Shown here: piece after piece, positions 52,801 to 63,973 of the stretch
Layout: each line of letters begins with the position of its first letter
Position numbering within the stretch: position 1 is the first letter of the stretch
NCBI GenBank assembly: GCA_002403375.1
Contig: DHHQ01000018.1
Location: 1-64,000 of the forward strand
Direction: 5' to 3'
From: Thiobacillus denitrificans
GTDB taxonomy: Bacteria; Pseudomonadota; Gammaproteobacteria; Burkholderiales; Thiobacillaceae
Length of the DNA stretch: 64,000 nt
Translations under genes and position numbers: made by a program
Notes under the pieces: model-generated
Database searches by the model: none
What the model was told of the DNA's origin: nothing
The model's input: only the letters and a program-made list of their open reading frames with translations

Positions 52801-52900
52801 CAGGATTCAGGGGTCAGGGTTTGTGTGGCCTTGGCCACGCCGATTCAAGGGTGCGAAGCACAGGCCCCCCTGATCCCTGGCCACTGAATCCTGACCCCTG
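52801..52900. repeat. GGGGTCAGG-type inverted-repeat element, copy 3
   Basis: The left arm CAGGATTCAGGGGTCAGGG (52801-52819), a core including GTGCGAAGCACAGGCCCCCC (52851-52870) and the right arm CACTGAATCCTGACCCCTG (52882-52900) match copy 1 in order and orientation. CAGGATTCAG and CTGAATCCTG pair. It fills the glgB-glgA gap inside the operon and ends 23 bases before the glgA start. Confidence 0.8.
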
Positions 52901-52923
52901 ATAAAAAAATGAAACGCGGAGCA

Positions 52924-54381
52924 ATGAAAATCCTCTTTGTCGCCAGCGAAGCCTTTCCGCTGGTGAAGACCGGCGGCCTCGGCGACGTGCTCTACAGCCT
53001 GCCGCATGCCCTGCATGCGCTCGGCGCCGATGTCCGCCTGCTGCTGCCGGGCTACCGGGCGCTGCTCGCCCAGCTCGACCAGATGCGCATCCTCGGCTGG
53101 GTCGAGGTGCGCGGCGCCCACGGCCCGGTCAGCGCGCGCGTCCTGGAGACGCGTCATCCCGGCTACGACTTCCCGCTGTGGGTGCTCGACTGCCCGCGGC
53201 TGTTCGACCGGCCGGGCAACCCCTACGTCAACGCGGCAGGCGACGACTGGCCGGACAACGCCGAGCGCTTCGCGGTGTTCTCGCGGGTCGCGGCGCAGCT
53301 CGCGCAGGACGCGCTCGACCTCGGCTGGAAGCCGCAGGTGGTGCACGCGAACGACTGGCAGACCGGGCTGGTCGCCGCCTTCCTCGCCGACCAGCCGCTG
53401 CGCCCGAAGACCGTGTTCACCATCCACAACCTCGCCTACGGCGGCTACTTCAGCCATGCCGACTTCGTGCGGCTGCAGCTGCCCAGCCCCTGGTGGTCGC
53501 CGGAAGGGGTCGAGTTCCACGGCGGCTTCTCGATGCTGAAGGCGGGCATCGTCTACGCCGACGCCGTCACCACGGTGAGCCCCACCTACGCCGCCGAGAT
53601 CTGCACGCCCGAGTTCGGCTACGGGCTCGACGGCCTGCTGCGCTCACGGCAGCACAAGCTGCACGGCATCCTCAACGGCATCGACACCACGATCTGGAAC
53701 CCGGCGACCGACGCGCACCTGCCCGCGCGCTACTCGGCGGGACGCGTCAACCCCGGCAAGCGGCGCTGCAAGCAGGCGCTGCTCGGGCGCTTCCTGCCGC
53801 AGGTCGACGACGCGGCGATGCAGGCGCCGCTCATTGGCCTGGTTGGCCGGCTGGTCGAGCAGAAGGGCGTCGACTGGGTGCTGGCGGCGATGCCGGTGCT
53901 GCTCGCCGAGACCGACGCCCGCTTCGTGCTGGTCGGCAGCGGGCAGGCGGCCTACGAGCAGAAGCTGCTGCGGCTGGCGCAGCAGCATCCGGACCGGGTG
54001 ATGGTCACGATCGGCTACGACGAGCCGCTGGCGCACCAGATCGAGGCCGGCGCGGACATGTTCCTGATGCCGTCGCGCTTCGAGCCGTGCGGGCTGAACC
54101 AGATGTACAGCCTGCGCTACGGCACGCCGCCCATCGTCTTCAAGACCGGCGGGCTCGCCGACACCGTGGCCGACGCCAGCGAAGCCGCGCTCGAGGACGG
54201 CAGCGCCACCGGCTTCGTCTTCGACACCCCCGACGTCGCCGCCCTGCTGGACGCCGTCCGCCGCGCGCTCGCGCTGTACCGCCGGCCCGCACAGTGGCGG
54301 CGGCTGCAGCAGGCCGGCATGCGCCAGACCTTCGACTGGTCGGAGAGCGCCGGCCACTACCTTGCCCTTTATTCGATCTGA
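52924..54381 (+). CDS. glgA: Glycogen synthase
   Basis: 485 residues. The start at 52924 (MKILFVASEAFPLVKTGGLGD) has a GGAG site; an ATG 15 bases upstream is possible. GT5 features: the KTGGLGD ADP-glucose motif, VVHANDWQTGLV, FTIHNLAYGG, TVSPTYAAEICTPEFGYGLDGLL, LIGLVGRLVEQKGVDW and SRFEPCGLNQMYSLRYGTPPIVFKTGGLADTV. It extends glycogen from ADP-glucose. It is separated from glgB by a repeat element. Confidence 0.96.
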   Translation: MKILFVASEAFPLVKTGGLGDVLYSLPHALHALGADVRLLLPGYRALLAQLDQMRILGWVEVRGAHGPVSARVLETRHPGYDFPLWVLDCPRLFDRPGNPYVNAAGDDWPDNAERFAVFSRVAAQLAQDALDLGWKPQVVHANDWQTGLVAAFLADQPLRPKTVFTIHNLAYGGYFSHADFVRLQLPSPWWSPEGVEFHGGFSMLKAGIVYADAVTTVSPTYAAEICTPEFGYGLDGLLRSRQHKLHGILNGIDTTIWNPATDAHLPARYSAGRVNPGKRRCKQALLGRFLPQVDDAAMQAPLIGLVGRLVEQKGVDWVLAAMPVLLAETDARFVLVGSGQAAYEQKLLRLAQQHPDRVMVTIGYDEPLAHQIEAGADMFLMPSRFEPCGLNQMYSLRYGTPPIVFKTGGLADTVADASEAALEDGSATGFVFDTPDVAALLDAVRRALALYRRPAQWRRLQQAGMRQTFDWSESAGHYLALYSI

Positions 54382-54399
54382 TTTTCAGCGGGAGCTACC

Positions 54400-56871
<2,472 letters not shown>

Positions 56872-56934
56872 CGCCGCGCGCTCGGTAAAGCAGGCCGGAC
56901 GCCGTCCCGCTCGCCCGGACGGGTTGGCGGGGCG

Positions 56935-57519
56935 CTACCCCTCGATCCCCGGCAAGTCCGCCACGCCCGGTTCGAGCTGCACCTGCAGGCAGACGTTCGC
57001 CAGCGCGAAAAAGACGTACTGCGAGACCAGCGAGATCAGGTCGACGAAGTCGCGCGGGGCGAGCACGCCTCGGGTCCGCTCCCACAATTCCGCCGGCAGC
57101 GAGCGGTCGTTCACGAAGGCGTCGGCGAGTTCGAGCAGGGCGCGCTCGCGTTCCGGAAAGGCGCTGCAGGAGCCCTCGCGGATCGCGTCGAGTGCCGCGT
57201 CGTCGATGCCGAACTCGCGGCCGACCTTGATGTGGTGCTTCCAGACGTACTCGCTGCGGTAGAGCACCGCCATGCGCAGGATCACCAGCTCCTGCTCGCG
57301 CACCGTCAGCCCCATCTTCGCCTTCGACGTCACCCAGTAGTCGAGGAAGGGGCCGAGCGTCTCCGGGTTGTGCATCAGCACGCCGAGCACGTTGCGCGGG
57401 AAGCCTTCCCCCTGCAGGCCCTTGCCGGGCAGCCGTCCCAGGATCTCCAGCCATTCGGGGCGCAGGTCGTCGGTAGACAGCGGGGCGATGCGGGGGGCGG
57501 GTTCGTTGGGAAACGTCAT
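56935..57519 (-). CDS. Carboxymuconolactone decarboxylase-like (AhpD-fold) protein
   Basis: 194 residues from 57519, where a GGAG site precedes the ATG; the longer frame is unsupported. The all-helical CMD fold shows LTVREQELVILRMAVLYRSEYVWKHHIKVGREFGIDDAALDAI. It lacks the CxxC redox pair of AhpD peroxidase partners, with SEYVWKHH in that place, so it resembles the CMD hydratase/decarboxylase branch. The reaction is unknown. It converges on glgP and is divergent from the lipoprotein gene. Confidence 0.8.
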   Translation of the reverse strand: MTFPNEPAPRIAPLSTDDLRPEWLEILGRLPGKGLQGEGFPRNVLGVLMHNPETLGPFLDYWVTSKAKMGLTVREQELVILRMAVLYRSEYVWKHHIKVGREFGIDDAALDAIREGSCSAFPERERALLELADAFVNDRSLPAELWERTRGVLAPRDFVDLISLVSQYVFFALANVCLQVQLEPGVADLPGIEG

Positions 57520-57550
57520 CGGGGAATCTCCGGTAACTTGCACTTTGTGA

Positions 57551-57578
57551 ACTATGCACCCGGACGCCGACTTTGCAA
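57551..57578 (-). promoter_or_regulatory. Candidate promoter of the CMD-like gene
   Basis: On the minus strand TTGCAA (57578-57573), 16 bases, CATAGT (57556-57551). It lies about 32 bases upstream of the start codon. By eye only. Confidence 0.3.
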
Positions 57579-57709
57579 GGACCGGTCGCGTTGCCGGACC
57601 TGTTGCGTGCGAAGGTCGCCGGGATTCTGCGATCCGGGTTCGCACCTTTTTCCAGGAACGGGCCGGTGCATGGGCGCGGGGGGCCAGGATTCGACAGGGT
57701 CGCGCGAGA

Positions 57710-57739
57710 TTGCTCGGGTTCTGAACGCGGGCTTATGAT
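57710..57739 (+). promoter_or_regulatory. Candidate promoter of the Gly/Pro-rich lipoprotein gene
   Basis: TTGCTC (57710-57715), 18 bases, TATGAT (57734-57739), about 35 bases before the ATG, with a GGAGACACAAGA ribosome site between. Confidence 0.45.
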
Positions 57740-57774
57740 GCCGAATAGGCGTCCAACGGACCGGAGACACAAGA

Positions 57775-59277
57775 ATGAGACTGCTGCAGATCGGGATCGT
57801 GGTCGCGTTGACGCTGAGCTTGATGGGCGGATGCGGCGGTGGAGGCGGGGGGGGCGACTCGATAACGCCGCCACCGCCGCCGCCCCCACCCGCCCCCACG
57901 GTCGAACTGACCGCGATCGTCGAGTCCGCGACCGATGTGTCGCTGGCGTGGACGGCCCCGGTCGTCTATGCGACGCAGGGCTATGCAATCTACGCGAACG
58001 GGACGGCGGTCGAGTGGACCTATGCGCCGATCACCCATTACGTTTACCAAGGCGCCTTGCCCGCGGCGAGGAACTGCTTTTTCGTTGTCCTCGGGCGATG
58101 GGACTTCTTTCTTTTCTACGAGAGCGAGATCAGGAGCGAGGAGGTCTGCGTCGAGACGCCGGTCCTGCCGCCGATTCCGCCCCTCGCCACGGGATGGACG
58201 ACCGGCGACGCCGGGCTGTCGCGGGCGGTAGATGTCGTGCCATCGATCGCCCGCGCGCCGGAAGGCTACGCCCTGGACTACCTGTGCGACAGTGCGCCCG
58301 GCGAAGCCTTCTCGACAATTCGGGGCATAAGCAGCGCGGATTACCCGCCGCCCAAGGTGGTCAACGGGACTGCATGCAGGGCTGTCGTCGACAGGAACCT
58401 CGGCTACCTGCACGTGTTCACGATCGTTGGCTCCGAACTGCACTACCAGTCCGTGTGGTGGGACTGGGTCGACCGGGTCTGGAGGACGTTCGTCCCGGAG
58501 CGCACCATCGCAACCGATGTCGACGGGGGACTCGCGGCGGCCATGGGCTACGTCGACCCTATGGAGCACACGATGCATGCCGTGTTCAACAGAACTGGCA
58601 AAGCTGTATGGATCAAGGCGCCTTACCTCAGCCCCTCTACCGGCTGGCGCGAAGAAGTGATCGGCGATGGGTTGGTCGGCCCTCGCTCGCTGGTCGTCGC
58701 GGCTGATGGCACGGCTTACGCGGCGGTGGCGACGGCGGTCCAGGACGGCATCGGCGAACTGGCAATCTATTCGCGCCCCGCAGACGGGGCTTGGTCCCGG
58801 TTCGCGACTTTTCCTGACGTGCTGTTGTCGGCGAGCATGGGCGCAGCGTCCATCGTTGCGCCGGCGCCCGGCGACCTACACCTTGCCTTCGCCAAGCTCG
58901 ACCGGCAAAGCGGCGTGAGTCGCCTCGCCCACGCACGCTTTGCCAACGGCGCCTGGAGCGAAACGCTGCTCGACGCAGGCGCCAACGCCGCGCCGGCCCC
59001 GGCGATCACGATCAAGGAGGACGACGGCGGGATATTCATCGCCTATGGTGCTTCGAGGATCGACCGACGCCTCCCCGACTACGATCTCCGCCTGGCGGCA
59101 CGCCGGGCGTTTGCGATGGATTGGGAGCTTCAAGTGATCGACGAGGCAGGGAATGTCGCCGAAAAGGTCGACATCGCCACATCGATCGACATGCCCACGT
59201 CCACCGGATGGCTCGAGGCTGTGGTCATCTTCTACAGCGACCAGGCCGGCCCCAGCAGGATCGCCTACGGCCCCTGA
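57775..59277 (+). CDS. Putative lipoprotein with poly-Gly/poly-Pro linker and repeat domain, unknown function
   Basis: 500 residues. The signal peptide ends LSLMGGC (Cys20, a loose lipobox), followed by seven glycines, DSIT and eight prolines. Residues about 42-115 resemble a fibronectin-III-like beta domain (VELTAIVESATDVSLAWTAP...GYAIYANGTAVEW). From about 135 to the end, repeated beta-strand blocks with aromatic/Trp anchors (SVWWDWVDRVWRTF, KAVWIKAPYL, GAWSRFATFPD, GAWSETLLDAG) suggest a sialidase-like beta-propeller. I do not recognise a family. Base composition is less GC-rich than its neighbours, hinting at acquisition. It stands alone between divergent and terminator signals. Confidence 0.7.
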   Translation: MRLLQIGIVVALTLSLMGGCGGGGGGGDSITPPPPPPPPAPTVELTAIVESATDVSLAWTAPVVYATQGYAIYANGTAVEWTYAPITHYVYQGALPAARNCFFVVLGRWDFFLFYESEIRSEEVCVETPVLPPIPPLATGWTTGDAGLSRAVDVVPSIARAPEGYALDYLCDSAPGEAFSTIRGISSADYPPPKVVNGTACRAVVDRNLGYLHVFTIVGSELHYQSVWWDWVDRVWRTFVPERTIATDVDGGLAAAMGYVDPMEHTMHAVFNRTGKAVWIKAPYLSPSTGWREEVIGDGLVGPRSLVVAADGTAYAAVATAVQDGIGELAIYSRPADGAWSRFATFPDVLLSASMGAASIVAPAPGDLHLAFAKLDRQSGVSRLAHARFANGAWSETLLDAGANAAPAPAITIKEDDGGIFIAYGASRIDRRLPDYDLRLAARRAFAMDWELQVIDEAGNVAEKVDIATSIDMPTSTGWLEAVVIFYSDQAGPSRIAYGP

Positions 59278-59342
59278 CGGACTGGCGACCGCTGGGGCGT
59301 GCGGAGAGCAGGCGGCAAGCGGTCTGACGTGGCAAAGAAGAA

Positions 59343-59367
59343 GGCCGGGTTTCCCCGGCCTTTTTTT
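59343..59367 (+). terminator. Rho-independent terminator behind the lipoprotein gene
   Basis: GGCCGGG (59343-59349), loop TTTC, CCCGGCC (59354-59360), then seven T. AAGAAGAAGG upstream gives an A-run on the other strand, so it may also serve the minus-strand panD, which ends at 59385. Confidence 0.93.
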
Positions 59368-59384
59368 CGGCGAATCAATCAGGC

Positions 59385-59765
59385 TTACGCCGCCTGCACC
59401 GGGATCTCCTGGCGCGTGTCCATGATGCGGTTGTCCGCGTCGACGTAGACCAGCTCGGGCGCGTAGCGCGCCATTTCCAGCTCGTTGTAGACCGCGTAGG
59501 TGGCGATGATGACGAGGTCGCCCGGGTTCGCCTTGTGCGCGGCGGCGCCGTTCACCGAAATGATCCCGGAGCCGCGTTCGGCACGGATGGCGTAGGTGGT
59601 GAAGCGCTCGCCGTTGGTGACGTTGTAGATCTGGATCTGCTCGTACTCGTGGATGTTGGCCGCGTCCAGCAGGGTTTCGTCGATCGCGCACGAGCCTTCG
59701 TAGTGCAGCTCGGAGTGCGTGACGGTCGCCCGGTGCAGCTTGGACTTGAGCATCGTTCTTTGCAT
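59385..59765 (-). CDS. panD: Aspartate 1-decarboxylase proenzyme
   Basis: 126 residues from ATG 59765 (GAGG site), the same length as E. coli PanD. The pyruvoyl cleavage site is Gly24-Ser25 in HYEGSCAID; ERFTTYAIRAERGSGIISVNGAAAHKANPGDLVIIATYA follows. It makes beta-alanine for pantothenate. It sits downstream of panC but has its own promoter in the intervening gap. Confidence 0.96.
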   Translation of the reverse strand: MQRTMLKSKLHRATVTHSELHYEGSCAIDETLLDAANIHEYEQIQIYNVTNGERFTTYAIRAERGSGIISVNGAAAHKANPGDLVIIATYAVYNELEMARYAPELVYVDADNRIMDTRQEIPVQAA

Positions 59766-59800
59766 GACGGTGCCCTCAATCAATATAAGGAAGGACTCAT

Positions 59801-59829
59801 ATTATACCCGTTGACCCTTGCGGGCCCAA
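59801..59829 (-). promoter_or_regulatory. Promoter of panD
   Basis: On the minus strand TTGGGC (59829-59824), 17 bases, TATAAT (59806-59801), about 36 bases before the start codon. The -10 is perfect. Confidence 0.6.
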
Positions 59830-59837
59830 GGCCAAAT

Positions 59838-60689
59838 TCAGGCGCGTGCCGCGGCCGGCAGATCGAAATCGAGATTGTCGATCAGCCGCGTCGTTCCCAG
59901 CCAGGCGGCGCCGAGCACGACGAGCCGCGCGCTGCCGGGTGCTGCCGGCGCGAGCGTGTCGGCGTCGCGCACCTCGACGTAGTCGACGCGCCAGCCGGCC
60001 ATCTTGAGGTGGCGCACGGCATTGGCGCACAGGGCGGCGTAGTCGTGCTCGCCGGCTTCGACGGCGGTCCTGACCTCGGTCAGCGCGCGATACAGCTGGG
60101 TCGCCTGCATGCGCTCGGCGGCCGACAGGTAGCCGTTCCTCGAACTCATCGCCAGGCCGTCGGCCTCGCGCAGCGTGGCGCCGGCGAGGATCTCGATCGG
60201 CAGGTTGAACTGGCGCACCAGTTCGCGGATCACCATGAGCTGCTGGAAATCCTTGCGGCCGAACACCGCGACGCGCGGCCGCACGAGGTTGAAGAGCTTG
60301 AGCACCACGGTGGCGACGCCGGCGAAGTGGCCGGGGCGGAACGCGCCGCACAGGTCGTTCGCCAGGCTGTCGGGGACCTGCACGGTGAACATCTGCGGCA
60401 CCGGGTACATCTCGGCGACGTCCGGCGCGAAGACGAGGTCGCAGCCGGCGGCTTCGAGCTTCTCGCAGTCGGCCGCCAGCGTGCGCGGGTAGCGCTCGAG
60501 ATCTTCCCCTGCCGCGAACTGCAGCGGGTTGATGAAGATGCTCGCGACCACTGGCTGGCCGTGCCGCTTCGCCTGCTCGACGAGCGAGACGTGGCCGGCG
60601 TGCAGGTTGCCCATGGTCGGCACGAAGGCGGTGGCGGTCTGCCCGGCGAGCGCGGCGCGCAAGTCGGCGGCGGTGTGGACGACCTGCAT
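59838..60689 (-). CDS. panC: Pantothenate synthetase
   Basis: 283 residues; the ATG at 60689 overlaps the panB stop. Signatures: FVPTMGNLHAGHVSLVEQAK (HxGH-type ATP site), SIFINPLQFAAGEDLERYPRT, FRPGHFAGVATVVLKLFNLVRPRVAVFGRKDFQQLMVIRELV and READGLAMSSRNGYLS. It joins pantoate and beta-alanine with ATP. Confidence 0.96.
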   Translation of the reverse strand: MQVVHTAADLRAALAGQTATAFVPTMGNLHAGHVSLVEQAKRHGQPVVASIFINPLQFAAGEDLERYPRTLAADCEKLEAAGCDLVFAPDVAEMYPVPQMFTVQVPDSLANDLCGAFRPGHFAGVATVVLKLFNLVRPRVAVFGRKDFQQLMVIRELVRQFNLPIEILAGATLREADGLAMSSRNGYLSAAERMQATQLYRALTEVRTAVEAGEHDYAALCANAVRHLKMAGWRVDYVEVRDADTLAPAAPGSARLVVLGAAWLGTTRLIDNLDFDLPAAARA

Positions 60690-61477
60690 CAGAAGCTGTG
60701 CTCGGCGGCGGGGAAGCTGCCGTCCCTGACCGCCGCGACGTAGGCGCGCACCGCGGCCTCGATGCCGCCGGCGCCTGCGAGGAAGTTCTTCGAGAACTTC
60801 GGCGCGCGCGGGTAGAGCCCGAGCATGTCGTACAGCACCAGCACCTGGCCCGAACAATCCTTGCCGGCGCCGATGCCGATGGTGGGAATCGTCAGCGCCG
60901 CGGTGACGGCCTGCGCCAGCGCGGCGGGCACCATCTCGAGCACGATCAGGCCGGCGCCGGCGGCTTCGAGCGCGCGCGCGTCGGCGATCAGCTGGGCGGC
61001 CGCCGCGTCGTCGCGGCCCTGCACCCGGTAGCCGCCGAGCTGGTTGACCGACTGCGGCAGCAGGCCCAGGTGCGCGCACACCGGGATGCCGCGTCGGGTG
61101 AGGAAGGCGACGGTGTCGACCATCACCGCGCCGCCTTCGAGCTTGACCATGTGCGCGCCGGCCGCCATCAGCCGCGCGGCGGCGGCGAAGGCGCGCTCGG
61201 GCGAGGGCTGGTAGCTGCCGAACGGCAGGTCGGCGACGATGAAGGCGCGTTCGGTTCCGGCGGCGACGCAGCGCGTGTGGTAGGTCATCTCGGCGAGCCT
61301 GACCGGCAACGTCGAGGTGTGGCCCTGCACCACCATGCCGAGCGAGTCGCCGACCAGCAGCACGTCGACGCCGGCGGCGTCGAGCACGCGCGCGAAGCTG
61401 GCGTCGTAGCAGGTGAGCACGGCGATCTTCTCGCCGCGTTCGCGCATCGACCCGAGGCTGGACAGGGTGGTCGCCAT
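60689..61477 (-). CDS. panB: 3-methyl-2-oxobutanoate hydroxymethyltransferase
   Basis: 262 residues. The PanB barrel shows KIAVLTCYDASFARVLDAAGVDVLLVGDSLGMVVQGH, FIVADLPFGSYQPS, VKLEGGAVM, CAHLGLLPQSVNQLGGYRVQGR and IPTIGIGAGKDCSGQVLVLYDMLGL. It converts ketoisovalerate to ketopantoate. It lies two bases after the kinase gene and overlaps panC. Confidence 0.96.
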   Translation of the reverse strand: MATTLSSLGSMRERGEKIAVLTCYDASFARVLDAAGVDVLLVGDSLGMVVQGHTSTLPVRLAEMTYHTRCVAAGTERAFIVADLPFGSYQPSPERAFAAAARLMAAGAHMVKLEGGAVMVDTVAFLTRRGIPVCAHLGLLPQSVNQLGGYRVQGRDDAAAAQLIADARALEAAGAGLIVLEMVPAALAQAVTAALTIPTIGIGAGKDCSGQVLVLYDMLGLYPRAPKFSKNFLAGAGGIEAAVRAYVAAVRDGSFPAAEHSF

Positions 61478-61479
61478 CG

Positions 61480-62121
61480 TCAGGCCGCCCGGTTGAAGAA
61501 TTCGCGGGGGCCGCGCATCTTGCTCATGCGCTCGAGCAGCAGCTCGAGGTCGGCCTCGCTGTCCGCGAAGTTGAGGTTGGTGGTGTTGACGATCAGCAGC
61601 GGCGCGGCCTCGTAGCGGTGGAAGAACTCGCTGTAGGTGTTGGCCAGCCGCTGCAGGTAGTCGGCGTCCATGCTGCGCTCGTAGTCCACGCCACGCCGCC
61701 GGACGCGCTCCTGCAGCGCGTCGACCGGCGCCTGCAGGTAGATCACCAGGTCAGGAGTCGGCGCCTGCAGCGCGAGGTCGGCGTAGACCTTCTGGTAGAG
61801 CTCGAATTCGTCGTCGTCGAGGTTCATGCGCGCGAACAGCATGTCCTTGTCGATCAGGAAATCCGACACCGTGCCGGCGCGGAACAGGTCGCCCTGCGCG
61901 AGGTCGCGCAGCTGGCGCGAGCGGTCGAACAGGAAGTGCAGTTGCGTCGGCAGCGCGTAGCGCTTCGGCTCCTGGTAGAAGCGCGGCAGGAAGGGGTTGT
62001 CGCCGGCGTTCTCGAGCAGCGTGTCGGCGCCCAGGCGCTCGGCGAGCTTGTGGGTGAGGCTGGTCTTGCCGGCGCCGATCGGGCCTTCGACGACGAGGTA
62101 GCGGAAACGGGCGAGGCTCAT
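61480..62121 (-). CDS. Deoxynucleoside kinase
   Basis: 213 residues. The P-loop YLVVEGPIGAGKTSLTHKLAERL lies at the N-terminus. FYQEPKRYALPTQLHFLFDRSRQL, the DRS-type motif and LQERVRRRGVDYERSMDADYLQRLANTYSEFF (LID and thymidine-kinase-2-like region) identify the dGK/dCK/dNK family, which salvages deoxynucleosides. It sits between folK and panB, overlapping folK by four bases, as in many betaproteobacteria; the metabolic link to pantothenate is not obvious. Confidence 0.88.
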   Translation of the reverse strand: MSLARFRYLVVEGPIGAGKTSLTHKLAERLGADTLLENAGDNPFLPRFYQEPKRYALPTQLHFLFDRSRQLRDLAQGDLFRAGTVSDFLIDKDMLFARMNLDDDEFELYQKVYADLALQAPTPDLVIYLQAPVDALQERVRRRGVDYERSMDADYLQRLANTYSEFFHRYEAAPLLIVNTTNLNFADSEADLELLLERMSKMRGPREFFNRAA

Positions 62122-62624
62122 GCGTTGACGGCTGCAGCAGGAGGAGGGAGGACGGATACACCCTGGCCCGAACAGGCCGCGAGCCAGTCGGCGGCGCGGC
62201 CGCGGCCGGGGATCTCGGTGTCGGGCGCGATTTCCAGCAGTGGCAGCAGCACGAAGGCGCGCTCGTGCATGCGCGGATGCGGCAGCGTCAGGCCTTCCTC
62301 GTGGAAATGCGCGGCGCCGTACAGCAGCAGGTCGAGGTCGAGCGTGCGCGGCGCGTTGCGGAAGCTGCGCTCGCGGCCGTGGCGGTGCTCGATTTCGAGG
62401 AGCGCGGCGAGCAGGGCGCGCGGCGCGAGCCCGGTCTCGACCTGCGCCACCGCGTTGATGAAGTCGGGCTGGTCGACGTAGCCGACCGGCGTCGAGGCGT
62501 AGAGGCTGGAGCGCGCGACGAGCCGCGTGGCGGGCAGGCGGTCGAGCTCGGCGAGCGCGTATTCGACCTGCGCGGCCGGGTCGTTGAGGTTGGCGCCGAG
62601 CCCGATCGTCGCGATCACGTTCAT
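62118..62624 (-). CDS. folK: 2-amino-4-hydroxy-6-hydroxymethyldihydropteridine pyrophosphokinase
   Basis: 168 residues; the ATG at 62624 overlaps the pcnB stop. HPPK motifs: IGLGANLNDPAAQVEYAL, DQPDFINAVAQVETGL, LLAALLEIEHRHGRERSFRNAPRTLDLDLLLYG and LTLPHPRMHERAFVLLPL. It pyrophosphorylates the pterin in folate synthesis. Confidence 0.95.
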   Translation of the reverse strand: MNVIATIGLGANLNDPAAQVEYALAELDRLPATRLVARSSLYASTPVGYVDQPDFINAVAQVETGLAPRALLAALLEIEHRHGRERSFRNAPRTLDLDLLLYGAAHFHEEGLTLPHPRMHERAFVLLPLLEIAPDTEIPGRGRAADWLAACSGQGVSVLPPPAAAVNA

Positions 62625-63973
62625 GCAGGCTGCGCCTCGCCGCCGGATTCGCCCGGTTTCCTGCGCTTGCGCTTGCGGCGCGGCTTGGGGCCGGTGTCGG
62701 GCCTGAGCATGGCGGCGCGTTCGTCGTCGCCGGCGTCCTGGAAGCGCGTCCACCAGTCGCCGAGCTCGGCCTCGACCTCGCCGGATTCGGCGCGCAGCAG
62801 CAGGAAGTCGTAGGCGGCGCGGAAGCGCGGGTGCTCGAGCAGGCGGTAGGGGCGCTGGCCGCCGCGCTGCTCGAAGCGCGGCTGCAGCGCCCAGATCTCC
62901 TTCATCATGCCGTCGTAGCGGCGCGGGATCGCGAGCTGGTTGCGCTGCGCGTCGAGCACCTCGTCCATCGCCAGGAACAGCGCCGGCTGCGGCTTCTCGC
63001 CGGCGGCCTGGAGCGCGCGCCAGCGCTGCAGCACCTGCGGCCACAGCAGCGTGCCGAACAGGAAGGCGGGCGACGCCGGCTTGTCCTGTGCGATGCGCGC
63101 GTCGGTGGTCTTCAGCGCGGCGGTGATGAAGCGTTCGCCGGTGGGGTCGTCGAGGATGGTGTCGAGCAGCGGCAGCATGCCGTGGTGCAGGCCCTCGGCG
63201 CGCAGCTGGTGCACGCCGCGCAGCGCGTGGCCGGACATCAGGAGCTTGAGCGCCTCGTCGAAGATCCGCGCGCGCGGGATGTTGGACAAGAGCGGCGCCA
63301 GCGTGGCGACCGGCCGGCGGGTGTCGGGGTCGATGTGGAAGTCGAGCTTGGCGGCGAAGCGCGCGGCGCGCAGCATGCGCACCGGGTCCTCGCGGAAGCG
63401 CGTCTCGGGGTCGCCGATCATGCGCAGCACGCGCTTCTTGCAGTCGGCGACGCCGCCGAAGTAGTCGTGCACTTCCTCGCGCGCGGGGTCGTAGTACAGC
63501 GCGTTGATGGTGAAGTCGCGGCGCGCGGCGTCGTCCGCCATGTTGCCGAACACGTTGTCGGACAGCAGCCGGCCGTGCTCGTCGGTCGGCCGCTCGTCCT
63601 CTTCCTCGGCTTCCTTCTGGCCGTTGGCGCGGAAGGTGGTGACCTCGATCGTCTCGCGGCCGCACATCACGTGCACGATCTGGAAGCGCCGGCCGATGAT
63701 GCGCGAGCGGCGGAACAGCTTGCGCACTTCTTCCGGGGTGGCGTCGGTGGCGACGTCGAAATCCTTGGGCGGCTTGCCGAGCAGCAGGTCGCGCACCGCG
63801 CCGCCGACGACGTAGCCCCGGAAGCCCGACGCGGCGAGCGTCTCGCAGACCTTGAGCGCGCAGTCGTCGAGCTGGTCGCGGCGGATGCCGTGGGCGGCGA
63901 GCGGCAGGATTTGCGCGCCATGGGCGGCGCGTGACTTGCGTCCGAAAACTTTGCTGATGATGCGACGGATCAT
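62621..63973 (-). CDS. pcnB: Poly(A) polymerase I
   Basis: 450 residues. The nucleotidyltransferase motif is GGAVRDLLLGKPPKDFDVATDATPEEV; RRDFTINALYYDP and the RRARIFDEALKLLMSG-type helical region follow, with a basic tail (GPKPRRKRKRRKPG). PcnB adds 3' poly(A) to RNAs and speeds decay. A tRNA nucleotidyltransferase is less likely given the basic tail and context. First gene of the operon seen here; no clear Shine-Dalgarno before the ATG at 63973. Confidence 0.94.
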   Translation of the reverse strand: MIRRIISKVFGRKSRAAHGAQILPLAAHGIRRDQLDDCALKVCETLAASGFRGYVVGGAVRDLLLGKPPKDFDVATDATPEEVRKLFRRSRIIGRRFQIVHVMCGRETIEVTTFRANGQKEAEEEDERPTDEHGRLLSDNVFGNMADDAARRDFTINALYYDPAREEVHDYFGGVADCKKRVLRMIGDPETRFREDPVRMLRAARFAAKLDFHIDPDTRRPVATLAPLLSNIPRARIFDEALKLLMSGHALRGVHQLRAEGLHHGMLPLLDTILDDPTGERFITAALKTTDARIAQDKPASPAFLFGTLLWPQVLQRWRALQAAGEKPQPALFLAMDEVLDAQRNQLAIPRRYDGMMKEIWALQPRFEQRGGQRPYRLLEHPRFRAAYDFLLLRAESGEVEAELGDWWTRFQDAGDDERAAMLRPDTGPKPRRKRKRRKPGESGGEAQPA

